Shown piece by piece: positions 1 through 4,652 of a stretch of DNA of 5,666 nucleotides. A model generated the notes under the pieces. It was not told the origin of the DNA. It did not search any database and saw only the letters and a list, made by a program, of their open reading frames with translations. The DNA is from Hyphomicrobiales bacterium (GTDB lineage: Bacteria; Pseudomonadota; Alphaproteobacteria; Rhizobiales; Aestuariivirgaceae): contig JALVFB010000021.1 in assembly GCA_027030295.1 (NCBI GenBank), positions 1 to 5,666 of the forward strand, in the 5' to 3' direction. Made by a program: the position numbers and the translations under genes. How positions within the stretch are numbered: the stretch's first letter is position 1; each line of letters begins with the position of its first letter.

Positions 1-22
1 ATCCTCAACAGCGAAGCGCCCT

Positions 23-51
23 GGATGCCCGGCACAAGGCCGAGCATGACG
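23..51. repeat. REP-like short palindrome ending in ATGACG
   Basis: TGCCCGGC (26-33) pairs with GCCGAGCA (39-46) in 7 of 8 positions around a 5-nt loop. The hairpin is preceded by GGA and followed by TGACG. GGAT-hairpin-ATGACG is the form of dispersed intergenic repeats seen in many alphaproteobacterial genomes. Two other palindromes in this window end in the same ATGACG in the same orientation, at 250-255 and 3351-3356. Confidence 0.5.
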
Positions 52-186
52 TAATATATTGACTTTGAGAGATAAAAATAGCCCCGAGATGTCTCGACAC
101 CACCCTTCCATATGCGGATCAGAACGATAGCCAATCCATTTGTGCTGACAAGTTGTTCTCGGAATTTCCTTGGACACCAATGGGTG

Positions 187-255
187 AAAGCCGGGGTCTC
201 GTGCCGCAACCTCATGCGCTTGCAGCTCGAGATTCCGGCTTTCGCCGGAATGACG
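187..255. repeat. Composite REP-like palindromic element with two exclusive folds
   Basis: The arms 187-201 and 228-242 pair at all 15 positions (13 Watson-Crick, 2 G-T). After single mismatches the stem continues with GC/GC (203-204 / 225-226) and GCAA/TTGC (206-209 / 220-223), closing on a 10-nt loop. The right arm can instead fold into a perfect 8-bp hairpin, ATTCCGGC-TTTC-GCCGGAAT (232-251), followed by GACG. It looks like a dispersed bacterial REP/BIME-type element whose left end has decayed, since the matching left hairpin is lost. It lies downstream of hisN, whose transcript runs leftward into it. Confidence 0.65.
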
Positions 256-269
256 TATTGAATTCGGGA

Positions 270-301
270 GGGGCGCGGGGTGGTGGGTGGTTCTTTATGC
301 A
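270..301 (+). repeat. 32-bp G-rich direct repeat, copy 1 (quadruplex-capable)
   Basis: This matches 3288-3319 at 31 of 32 positions (the mismatch is T281 against C3299) in the same orientation. With the GGG at 266-268 just upstream, it gives four G runs (266-268, 270-273, 277-280, 285-287) separated by 1, 3 and 4 bases, which fits the canonical G-quadruplex pattern on the plus strand. It ends 15 bp from the hisN stop codon, and hisN is read from the other strand, so the hisN transcript would carry the C-rich complement. Confidence 0.75.
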
Positions 302-316
302 TCTTGGATAATGGGG

Positions 317-1126
317 TCAGGCTTCCAGCAGCGCCAGCACCTGGCGTTGCAGTTCCGGTGTGGCGCACGCCAGCACATCGCCGGAGACGGGATTGCGGTT
401 TCCCCGCCAGTCGGAAAACACGCCGCCCGCGCCCTCGATGATGGGCGCCAGCGCCGCCGCGTCGTGTGGCGCCAGGCCGGTGTCGAAGGCGACGTCCATG
501 CGTCCGCACGCCACGTTGGCATAGAACAGCGCGTCACCGTCGAACTGCACATGGCGGGCGCGCCGCGTCATGGCCCGCAGGAACGCCCGCTTCTCCGCCG
601 TGTCATACAGGTGCGGCAGGGTGGTGCCGGCCAGCGCGTCCTGCAGCCGGGTGGTGGCGCGGGTGCGCACCGGCTCCACCCGTCCGCGCGCCATGCGCCA
701 GCAGTTCCTGCCGTTGCCGATGACAAGAAGTCCGATCAATGGCTGATGTATCAGGCCCAGAATGGGGGTGCCATGGCGCTTGAGGGCGATCAGCGTCGTC
801 CAGCCCGGCATGCCGCAGACAAAGGCGCGGGTGCCATCGACGGGATCGAGCACCCAGACATATTCGGCCCCGGCGTGTTCCCCGCCGAACTCCTCACCGA
901 GCAGGCCATCGCGCGGAAATGCCTCCGCGATGCGCCGGCGCAACAGCCTTTCGGCCGCCTCGTCCGCCGCCGTTACCGGGTCGAACGCATTCCCGCGCTT
1001 GCTGGCGGCGGCCACGTCGCGCCAGAAGGCCTCCGTCAGCAGGCGGCCGCTTTCCGCCGCCAACGCCAGGGCCAGCCTGGCCCGATCGTCTTCCGCCAGC
1101 GCCGGCGGCAAGGTGGTCATGGACAT
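317..1126 (-). CDS. hisN: Histidinol-phosphatase, inositol-monophosphatase family (HisN)
   Basis: 269 aa, full length for this family of Mg-dependent phosphatases. The likely role is hydrolysis of L-histidinol phosphate to histidinol in cytosolic histidine synthesis. The metal-site motifs are in order: DPVTAAD (49-55), LGEE (76-79), DPVDGT (94-99) and a C-terminal HD (221-222) followed by an EGAGG stretch (231-235) typical of HisN. An SD-like AAGGA (1134-1138 on the plus strand) sits 7 nt before the chosen ATG; a second ATG two codons later is possible. The gene is alone on its strand and diverges from nadD, with no other his gene in view. One deviation is TTLIAL (110-115) where relatives usually have GTLIAL. 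It could instead act on another small phosphate ester such as inositol phosphate; HisN is the better fit from the C-terminal motif. Confidence 0.85.
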   Translation of the reverse strand: MSMTTLPPALAEDDRARLALALAAESGRLLTEAFWRDVAAASKRGNAFDPVTAADEAAERLLRRRIAEAFPRDGLLGEEFGGEHAGAEYVWVLDPVDGTRAFVCGMPGWTTLIALKRHGTPILGLIHQPLIGLLVIGNGRNCWRMARGRVEPVRTRATTRLQDALAGTTLPHLYDTAEKRAFLRAMTRRARHVQFDGDALFYANVACGRMDVAFDTGLAPHDAAALAPIIEGAGGVFSDWRGNRNPVSGDVLACATPELQRQVLALLEA

Positions 1127-1187
1127 GCCGGTGTCCTTTCCGCGATAAGGTATCCCTTGAGCGCATACTCATACACGATGAACGGTC

Positions 1188-1820
1188 ATGACGCATCCGC
1201 CGCTTTCCACCCTGTTGCCCGCCACGCTGGTGCGTGGCCGCCGCATCGGCCTGTTCGGCGGGTCCTTCAATCCGCCCCATGCCGGGCATCTGCACGTGGC
1301 GCGCGAGGCTCTGCGGCGGCTGCGTCTGGATGAGGTGTGGTGGCTGCCGGCGCGGCACAATCCGCTCAAACCCGTGGACATCTATGCCGATCATGCCGAG
1401 CGTCTGGCGCAAACGCGGCGGCTGGCGCGGCGGCCCCGTTTCCGGGTGATGGATCTGGAATGGCGACTGGGCACGGACTACACCATCGACCTGTTGCGGG
1501 CGCTGGCGCCGGTGCTGCGGCAGGGGCGTGTGGTGTGGATCATGGGCGCCGATTCCTGGGCCGGCTTTCACCGCTGGAAGGACTGGCGCGCCATCGCCGC
1601 CATGATTCCCATCGCGGTTTTCGACCGCCCCGGCGCGACGCTGGCGGCGCTCACCTCTCCGGCCACGCGCGCCCTGTGGCGCTTTCGCCTGCCGGCACAC
1701 ACGGGAGCCGGGCTGGTGGATCGACGCCCGCCGGCCTGGGCGTTTTTTTCCATCCGGCAGAATCCGGAAAGCTCCACCCATCTGCGCGCCCTGCGCGACC
1801 GGCGGCGTTCCGCCACTTGA
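1188..1820 (+). CDS. nadD: Nicotinate-nucleotide adenylyltransferase (NadD)
   Basis: 210 aa, usual length. NadD transfers AMP from ATP to nicotinate mononucleotide, giving deamido-NAD in the NAD pathway in the cytosol. The nucleotidyltransferase signature GLFGGSFNPPHAGH lies at 21-34 with the HxGH motif at 31-34. WWLPARHNPLK follows at 51-61, GADSWAGFHRWKDW at 120-133, and the C-terminal SSTHLR at 195-200 corresponds to the ISSTxIR phosphate-binding motif. No clear Shine-Dalgarno site precedes the ATG at 1188; the nearby ATG at 1178 is in another frame. The first 18 residues lie before the catalytic fold, so the true start could be a little later. It is divergent from hisN (61-bp gap) and followed by a probable terminator. 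In many alphaproteobacteria nadD sits beside proA or rsfS; neither is present here. Confidence 0.93.
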   Translation: MTHPPLSTLLPATLVRGRRIGLFGGSFNPPHAGHLHVAREALRRLRLDEVWWLPARHNPLKPVDIYADHAERLAQTRRLARRPRFRVMDLEWRLGTDYTIDLLRALAPVLRQGRVVWIMGADSWAGFHRWKDWRAIAAMIPIAVFDRPGATLAALTSPATRALWRFRLPAHTGAGLVDRRPPAWAFFSIRQNPESSTHLRALRDRRRSAT

Positions 1821-1866
1821 CAGCACGCCCCGGAACAGGGCATATCGGCGCAACCTGAATGGCGAG

Positions 1867-1895
1867 GCGGGCAGCCGGTTGCGTTGCCCGCTTTT
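1867..1895 (+). terminator. Probable intrinsic terminator of nadD
   Basis: GCGGGCA (1867-1873) pairs perfectly with TGCCCGC (1885-1891) around an 11-nt loop, followed at once by TTTT (1892-1895). It lies 46 bp after the nadD stop. The T run is short, so efficiency is uncertain. Confidence 0.6.
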
Positions 1896-1962
1896 CCCGT
1901 TGCCCAAGGCTGGGGCATCGAACGGGCCTGGCCGAAGGGTCTTTCCGGCGCTTTCCGGCTGC

Positions 1963-2022
1963 AAACCGGCGTGCCCTTTCTTGAAATAGCGCTGCTATTC
2001 CTGCGAAAGGGCTCACCGGTTT
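1963..2022. repeat. Long imperfect hairpin in the rplU leader
   Basis: The outer arms 1963-1980 and 2005-2022 pair at 16 of 18 positions, the mismatches being 1970/2015 and 1972/2013. Inside, AATAGC (1985-1990) pairs with GCTATT (1994-1999) around GCT. The internal loop is 4 against 5 nt. It could be another REP-like palindrome or a regulatory stem in the rplU mRNA leader; no T run follows, so it is not a standard terminator. Confidence 0.55.
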
Positions 2023-2137
2023 TCGCCGGGAAATCCCCGGAAATCCCTCTTCGTCCCGTCCCGCCCGATGCCCCCACAACGAAAACGATACAAGAAGTTC
2101 GCCGAGAGGCGGCGCCGCGCGGCACGGGGACAACAAG

Positions 2138-2143
2138 AAGGAG
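2138..2143 (+). promoter_or_regulatory. Shine-Dalgarno site fixing the rplU start
   Basis: AAGGAG sits 8 nt before the ATG at 2152, where the canonical L21 N-terminus MYAIVKTGGKQYRV begins. This favours 2152 over the in-frame ATG at 2068. Confidence 0.9.
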
Positions 2144-2151
2144 AAAAGCCG

Positions 2152-2871
2152 ATGTATGCCATCGTCAAGACCGGCGGCAAGCAATATCGCGTCGCCCCCA
2201 ACGATGTCCTGCAGGTGGAAAAGCTGGAAGGCGCTCCCGGCGATGTGGTGGTGCTCGATCAGGTGCTGATGGTCGCCACCGACAAGGGGCTGGAAGTGGG
2301 CGCGCCGCTGGTGGAAGGCGCTTCCGTGGCCTGCGAGCTGGTGGATCAGATTCGCGGCAGGAAGATCATCATCTTCAAGAAGAAGCGCCGCAAGCACTAT
2401 CGCCGCAAACGCGGGCACAGGCAGCATTACACGGTGCTGAAGGTGCTGGAGATCCTCACCGGCGGCGCCAGGCCGAAGGCCAAGCCGGCGAAGAAAGCGG
2501 CTGCGAAGAAGGCCAAGGCGGAAAAGCCGGCGGAGAAGAAGGCTCCCGCGAAGAAGGCCGACAAGCCCGCCGCGAAGCAGGCGGCGGCCGCCGCGGACAA
2601 GACCACCGGCGGCGAGGACGATCTTTCCCTGCTGTCCGGCGTCGGCCCGGTGCTGGAAAAGAAGCTGCGCGAGGCCGGCATCACCACTTTCAGGCAGATC
2701 GCCGAACTGACGCCGGAGCAGGCGAAGGAACTGGACGCGAAGCTGAACCTGCGCGGGCGCATCGAGCGCGAGGAATGGATCGAGCAGGCGAAGGAGCTGA
2801 TGGCCGGCAAGGCGCCGCGGGCGAAGGTGGATCAGAAGAAGGCGGCGCGGAACGCGAAGAAGAACAAGTGA
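2152..2871 (+). CDS. rplU: Large-subunit ribosomal protein L21 with C-terminal helix-hairpin-helix extension
   Basis: 239 aa, more than twice the usual L21 length of about 100. Residues 1-104 are the L21 domain, which binds 23S rRNA in the 50S subunit: MYAIVKTGGKQYRV at the start and the basic signature KIIIFKKKRRKHYRRK (71-86) followed by RGHRQ (87-91). Residues 105-155 are a low-complexity Lys/Ala/Pro linker. Residues 156-216 form a helix-hairpin-helix-like module with LSGVGPVLEKKL (161-172) and GRIEREEWIEQAKEL (202-216). A short basic tail follows. The same L21-HhH layout occurs in other alphaproteobacteria; what the extra domain does is not established to my knowledge, and nucleic-acid binding is inferred from the HhH motif. 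It is followed by rpmA 74 bp downstream, the standard ribosomal pair. Confidence 0.95.
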   Translation: MYAIVKTGGKQYRVAPNDVLQVEKLEGAPGDVVVLDQVLMVATDKGLEVGAPLVEGASVACELVDQIRGRKIIIFKKKRRKHYRRKRGHRQHYTVLKVLEILTGGARPKAKPAKKAAAKKAKAEKPAEKKAPAKKADKPAAKQAAAAADKTTGGEDDLSLLSGVGPVLEKKLREAGITTFRQIAELTPEQAKELDAKLNLRGRIEREEWIEQAKELMAGKAPRAKVDQKKAARNAKKNK

Positions 2872-2945
2872 AACCGCGGGCGCTTGCCCGGCGCTTGGCG
2901 CGGGCATATTCTGCGGACACGAACGATTGCTGAAGGAGTGGAACA

Positions 2946-3203
2946 ATGGCGCACAAGAAAGCTGGTGGTTCCTCGCGCAACGGCCGCGATTCGGAAAGCA
3001 AGCGGCTGGGCGTGAAGAAGTTTGGTGGCGAACGGGTCATTCCGGGCAACATCATCATTCGCCAGCGCGGCACCCGCTGGCACCCGGGCGACGGCGTCGG
3101 CATGGGCAAGGATCACACCATCTTCGCCCTGGTGGAAGGGACGGTGAAGTTCCACACCAGCCGTGGCGGGCGCAAGTTCGTTTCGGTGATCGCCTCCGAA
3201 TGA
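2946..3203 (+). CDS. rpmA: Large-subunit ribosomal protein L27
   Basis: 85 aa, normal length. L27 is a 50S protein whose flexible N-terminus reaches the peptidyl-transferase centre. The start [20 protein letters not shown] is canonical, with no N-terminal cleavage extension of the Firmicutes type. The conserved core includes GVKKFGGE (22-29) and [10 protein letters not shown] (39-48). An SD site AAGGAG (2933-2938) lies 7 nt before the ATG. It is very probably co-transcribed with rplU. The usual next gene, obg, is absent: after the stop come a G-rich repeat, a palindrome and a terminator. Confidence 0.98.
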   Translation: MAHKKAGGSSRNGRDSESKRLGVKKFGGERVIPGNIIIRQRGTRWHPGDGVGMGKDHTIFALVEGTVKFHTSRGGRKFVSVIASE

Positions 3204-3287
3204 TACCAAGCTGCGCAAAGATTGACCGGTGAAACCGCCCCGCGCCTCCACCCAAGCCCTTGTTTTCATAATTTGGGGGGCCAAGTG

Positions 3288-3319
3288 GGGGCGCGGGGCG
3301 GTGGGTGGTTCTTTATGCA
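3288..3319 (+). repeat. 32-bp G-rich direct repeat, copy 2 (quadruplex-capable)
   Basis: This is 31/32 identical to 270-301. With flanking G runs it gives G6 (3275-3280), G5 (3287-3291), G4 (3295-3298) and G3 (3303-3305), separated by 6, 3 and 4 bases, a canonical G-quadruplex pattern on the sense strand of the rplU-rpmA transcript. It sits 84 bp after the rpmA stop and is followed after one base by a palindrome. Confidence 0.75.
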
Positions 3320-3320
3320 A

Positions 3321-3356
3321 CCTGGTATGACGCGCTTCGCGCGTTTCAGGATGACG
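3321..3356. repeat. REP-like palindrome ending in ATGACG
   Basis: ACGCGC (3330-3335) pairs perfectly with GCGCGT (3339-3344) around TTC, and outside that CCTG (3321-3324) pairs with CAGG (3347-3350). It is followed by ATGACG (3351-3356), the same ending as the palindromes at 23-51 and 187-255. It abuts the 32-bp repeat. Confidence 0.55.
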
Positions 3357-3389
3357 AAAAGCCGCGGGGCATGGGCCTTGCGGCTTTTT
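3357..3389 (+). terminator. Intrinsic terminator of the rplU-rpmA unit
   Basis: AAAAGCCGC (3357-3365) pairs with GCGGCTTTT (3380-3388) over 9 bp around a 14-nt loop, and the stem ends in a run of five T (3385-3389). The leading A run gives a shorter U run on the other strand, so it might act weakly against the tRNA transcript as well. Confidence 0.8.
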
Positions 3390-3494
3390 CATCGCTGCGG
3401 GCGCGTCTGGCGCGGTTTCCGTTCGGAGGAGAGAGCAACGTTTTCTTGCTGCGACGGTCGCCGTGCCGGACACTCTGCGTCCGCCAAATTCAAG

Positions 3495-3508
3495 CTGGCG
3501 ACCGCCAG
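3495..3508 (-). terminator. Possible terminator after tRNA-Ser
   Basis: On the minus strand, directly after the tRNA-Ser CCA, CTGGC-GGTC-GCCAG forms a compact GC hairpin followed by CTTGAATTT. The T tract is broken, so this is tentative; it may instead be a processing signal for the tRNA 3' end. Confidence 0.35.
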
Positions 3509-3598
<90 letters not shown>

Positions 3599-3619
3599 GT
3601 GTTCTCCGGCGGGGTGAGA

Positions 3620-3695
3620 TGGTGGAGCCGAGGGGAGTCGAACCCCTGACCTCAGCAGTGCGATTGCTGCGCTCTACCAACTGAGCTACGGCCCC
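3620..3695 (-). tRNA. tRNA-Ala, anticodon CGC
   Basis: 76 nt with a full cloverleaf. The acceptor is GGGGCCG/CGGCTCC, containing the G3-U70 pair that is the main alanine identity element, with A73 and encoded CCA. The D stem is GCTC/GAGC, the anticodon stem CAGCA/TGCTG, and the loop ATCGCAC with anticodon CGC (3660-3662, plus coordinates). The T arm is AGGGG-TTCGACT-CCCCT. It decodes GCG. It is the first gene of a two-tRNA unit and has a good promoter 49-77 bp upstream. Confidence 0.97.
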
Positions 3696-3743
3696 GTCCT
3701 CGCTTGCGCCAGCGGCGGCTTTCGTCGCGGCCGGCACGCCGTT

Positions 3744-3772
3744 CATCTAGGCCGCGCGTGCCGGGGTGTCAA
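3744..3772 (-). promoter_or_regulatory. Sigma-70-type promoter of the tRNA-Ala/tRNA-Ser unit
   Basis: On the minus strand a perfect -35 TTGACA (3767-3772) and a -10 TAGATG (3744-3749) are separated by exactly 17 bp. The start would fall near 3737, giving a leader of about 40 nt before tRNA-Ala. The sequence after the -10 is GC-rich, as is usual for stringently controlled stable-RNA promoters (inference). A 9-bp inverted repeat (3731-3739 / 3756-3764) brackets the -10. Confidence 0.75.
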
Positions 3773-3826
3773 GCGCCTGTCTGCGTTCGCGCGTTTTCCC
3801 GTCCGCAAAACGGGCGGGCGGCGCGG

Positions 3827-4450
3827 TCATTGCGCCAGTTGTTTCAGGGCAAGGCGGATGAGCTCTCCCGTTTCGGCGTTCTCTCCCGCCTCCTTCATGG
3901 CCTGGGCCACGGCGGCGGTGGCCTGCGACTGGCCATAGCCGAGGTTGACCAGCGCGGAAACGGCATCCGCGGCATTTTGCGAAGTGGCGGCGGCGACGCC
4001 GGCCACGGCCTCTTTCGGCAGCTCCAGCGCGCCGGCGCCGATGGTGAGCGCCCTGTCCTTCAGCTCCGCCACCAGGCGGCGCGCCAGCTTCGGGCCGACG
4101 CCGTTGGCGCGGGTGAGCATGGCGGTGTCGCCGCTGGCCAGCGCCATGGACAGTTCATTCGGGGCCAGCGCGGAGAGCAGGGAGAGCGCCAGTTTCGGCC
4201 CGACGCCGGAGACGGCGGCCAGCACGTCGAACCATTCGCGCTCGGCCTCCTCGGCGAAGCCGACGAGGCGAATGGCGGATTCGCTCACCAGCATGCGGGT
4301 GAACAGCTCCGCCGCCTCGCCGGGGCCCGGCAGGCGGGAGAGCGTGCGGGCGGAGCATTCGGCCAGATAACCCACCCCGCCCACGTCGATGACGATCCAG
4401 TCGGCGCCCTTCGCATCCACCCGCCCGCGCAACTTGGCGATCATGTTCAT
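3827..4450 (-). CDS. ruvA: Holliday junction branch-migration protein RuvA
   Basis: 207 aa, normal for RuvA (about 200). It binds four-way DNA junctions as a tetramer and loads the RuvB motor. The N-terminal OB-fold domain has MIAKLRGRV and DVGGVGYLA (22-30). Two helix-hairpin-helix motifs follow, SGVGPKLALSLL (81-92) and NGVGPKLARRLV (116-127). The C-terminal domain III, which contacts RuvB, covers about 158-206 with AVSALVNLGY (163-172). Three in-frame ATGs lie at 4456, 4450 and 4444. I chose 4450 because the G-rich ribosome site (GGGGGA, 4457-4462) is then 6 nt away; 4444 gives the family's usual first residues and is also possible. ruvC lies upstream across a 202-bp spacer packed with inverted repeats. 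No ruvB follows; a tRNA unit does. Confidence 0.94.
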   Translation of the reverse strand: MNMIAKLRGRVDAKGADWIVIDVGGVGYLAECSARTLSRLPGPGEAAELFTRMLVSESAIRLVGFAEEAEREWFDVLAAVSGVGPKLALSLLSALAPNELSMALASGDTAMLTRANGVGPKLARRLVAELKDRALTIGAGALELPKEAVAGVAAATSQNAADAVSALVNLGYGQSQATAAVAQAMKEAGENAETGELIRLALKQLAQ

Positions 4451-4456
4451 GTGCAT

Positions 4457-4463
4457 TCCCCCT
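4457..4463 (-). promoter_or_regulatory. Ribosome-binding site of ruvA, choosing among three ATGs
   Basis: On the minus strand AGGGGGA precedes ATG codons at 4456, 4450 and 4444. The first touches the site, the second is 6 nt away and the third 12 nt. Spacing favours 4450. The site lies only 16 bp from the base of the 26-bp inverted repeat. Confidence 0.55.
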
Positions 4464-4478
4464 GATGCTCCCGGGGTG

Positions 4479-4558
4479 TCCGGCCCTTGAGTGGTTGTCA
4501 AGGGGCATGCCCGCTTCGCGGCGCCGAAGGCGCCCTTGACAACCACTCAAGGGCCGGA
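4479..4558. repeat. 26-bp perfect inverted repeat with nested hairpins
   Basis: Arms 4479-4504 and 4533-4558 are exact reverse complements over 26 bp, with a 28-nt spacer. The spacer holds a 5-bp stem, CTTCG/CGAAG (4514-4518 / 4525-4529). Each arm also contains its own dyad, CCCTTGA-N7-TCAAGGG (4484-4504 and 4533-4553), with complementary 7-nt loops GTGGTTG and CAACCAC. The DNA or RNA can therefore form one long stem or two small hairpins. It lies in the ruvC-ruvA spacer upstream of the ruvA ribosome site. Confidence 0.95.
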
Positions 4559-4571
4559 AGACATCGTGCCA

Positions 4572-4627
4572 CCTCCCCCTTCCGGAAAGAAAAAGTGCAT
4601 GCACTTTTTCTTTCCGGAAGGGGGAGG
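4572..4627. repeat. Perfect 56-bp palindrome with no spacer
   Basis: All 28 pairs from 4572/4627 inward to 4599/4600 are complementary, checked base by base. The centre is TGCATGCA. Each arm carries an A5/T5 tract (4590-4594 / 4605-4609) and a TTCCGGAA block (4580-4587 / 4612-4619). It starts 25 bp past the ruvC stop on the minus strand. It could be a bidirectional terminator, a cruciform site, a protein-binding site or an RNase III substrate; no U run follows the full stem. Confidence 0.97.
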
Positions 4628-4652
4628 CTCTTCAAGGATATTCACAACCCCC

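Larger units (their letters stand above)
1..316. other. Intergenic region with REP-like repeats and an AT-rich stretch
   Basis: I see no convincing gene here. The stretch at about 51-180 is only about 43% GC by hand count, far below the rest of the window. It is flanked by palindromic elements at 23-51 and 187-255, and followed by one copy of a 32-bp G-rich repeat ending 15 bp before the hisN stop codon. A minus-strand frame stays open from about 260 to the left edge. It runs through the palindromes, lacks a good start or Shine-Dalgarno site, and its translation resembles no family I know, so I do not call it a gene. The AT-rich part could be the decayed remnant of a foreign gene. Confidence 0.6.
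1821..2151. other. nadD-rplU intergenic region / rplU leader
   Basis: 331 bp without a convincing gene. It holds the probable nadD terminator (1867-1895), a near-tandem 10-bp repeat (CTTTCCGGCG then CTTTCCGGCT, 1941-1960), a long hairpin (1963-2022), and two GGAAATCCC units (2029-2037 and 2039-2047). An in-frame ATG at 2068 would add 28 very basic residues to L21 but lacks ribosome-site support. I could not pick a confident promoter for rplU. Confidence 0.6.
3204..3508. other. rpmA to tRNA-Ser intergenic region
   Basis: 305 bp between convergent units, with no convincing gene. It contains the second 32-bp G-rich repeat (3288-3319), a palindrome (3321-3356), the rpmA-side terminator (3357-3389) and a possible tRNA terminator at its right end. 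I see nothing assignable in 3390-3494. Open frames through this region run on into the tRNA genes and show no coding character. Confidence 0.6.

Noticed and set aside
1..260. A minus-strand open frame running from about 260 to the left edge
   Set aside because: It reads through the palindromic repeats, has only a weak GTG near 177 without a ribosome site, and its translation matches no family I know. It could still be the end of something only if the frame continues with coding character left of the window.
287..1333. Long plus-strand open frame opposite hisN, and similar long frames opposite ruvA, nadD and rplU
   Set aside because: They are shadows produced by high GC content; the opposite frames carry complete family motifs and the shadows carry none.
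2068..2151. Upstream ATG at 2068 adding 28 basic residues to L21
   Set aside because: The canonical L21 start with AAGGAG 8 nt upstream is at 2152; the extra residues are not part of the family.
3792..3812. CGTTTT/AAAACG stem just after the ruvA stop, considered as a terminator
   Set aside because: The stem is AT-based with a 9-nt GC loop and no T run on the minus strand; an alternative CCCGT/ACGGG pairing competes. It does not look like an intrinsic terminator.
4451..4546. Extended RuvA start at 4546
   Set aside because: The added residues are translated from the inverted repeat and are not family-like; a ribosome site favours 4450.
4472..4627. CRISPR array or toxin-antitoxin locus in the ruvC-ruvA spacer
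   Set aside because: The repeats are inverted pairs, not regularly spaced direct repeats, and no small coding pair is present.
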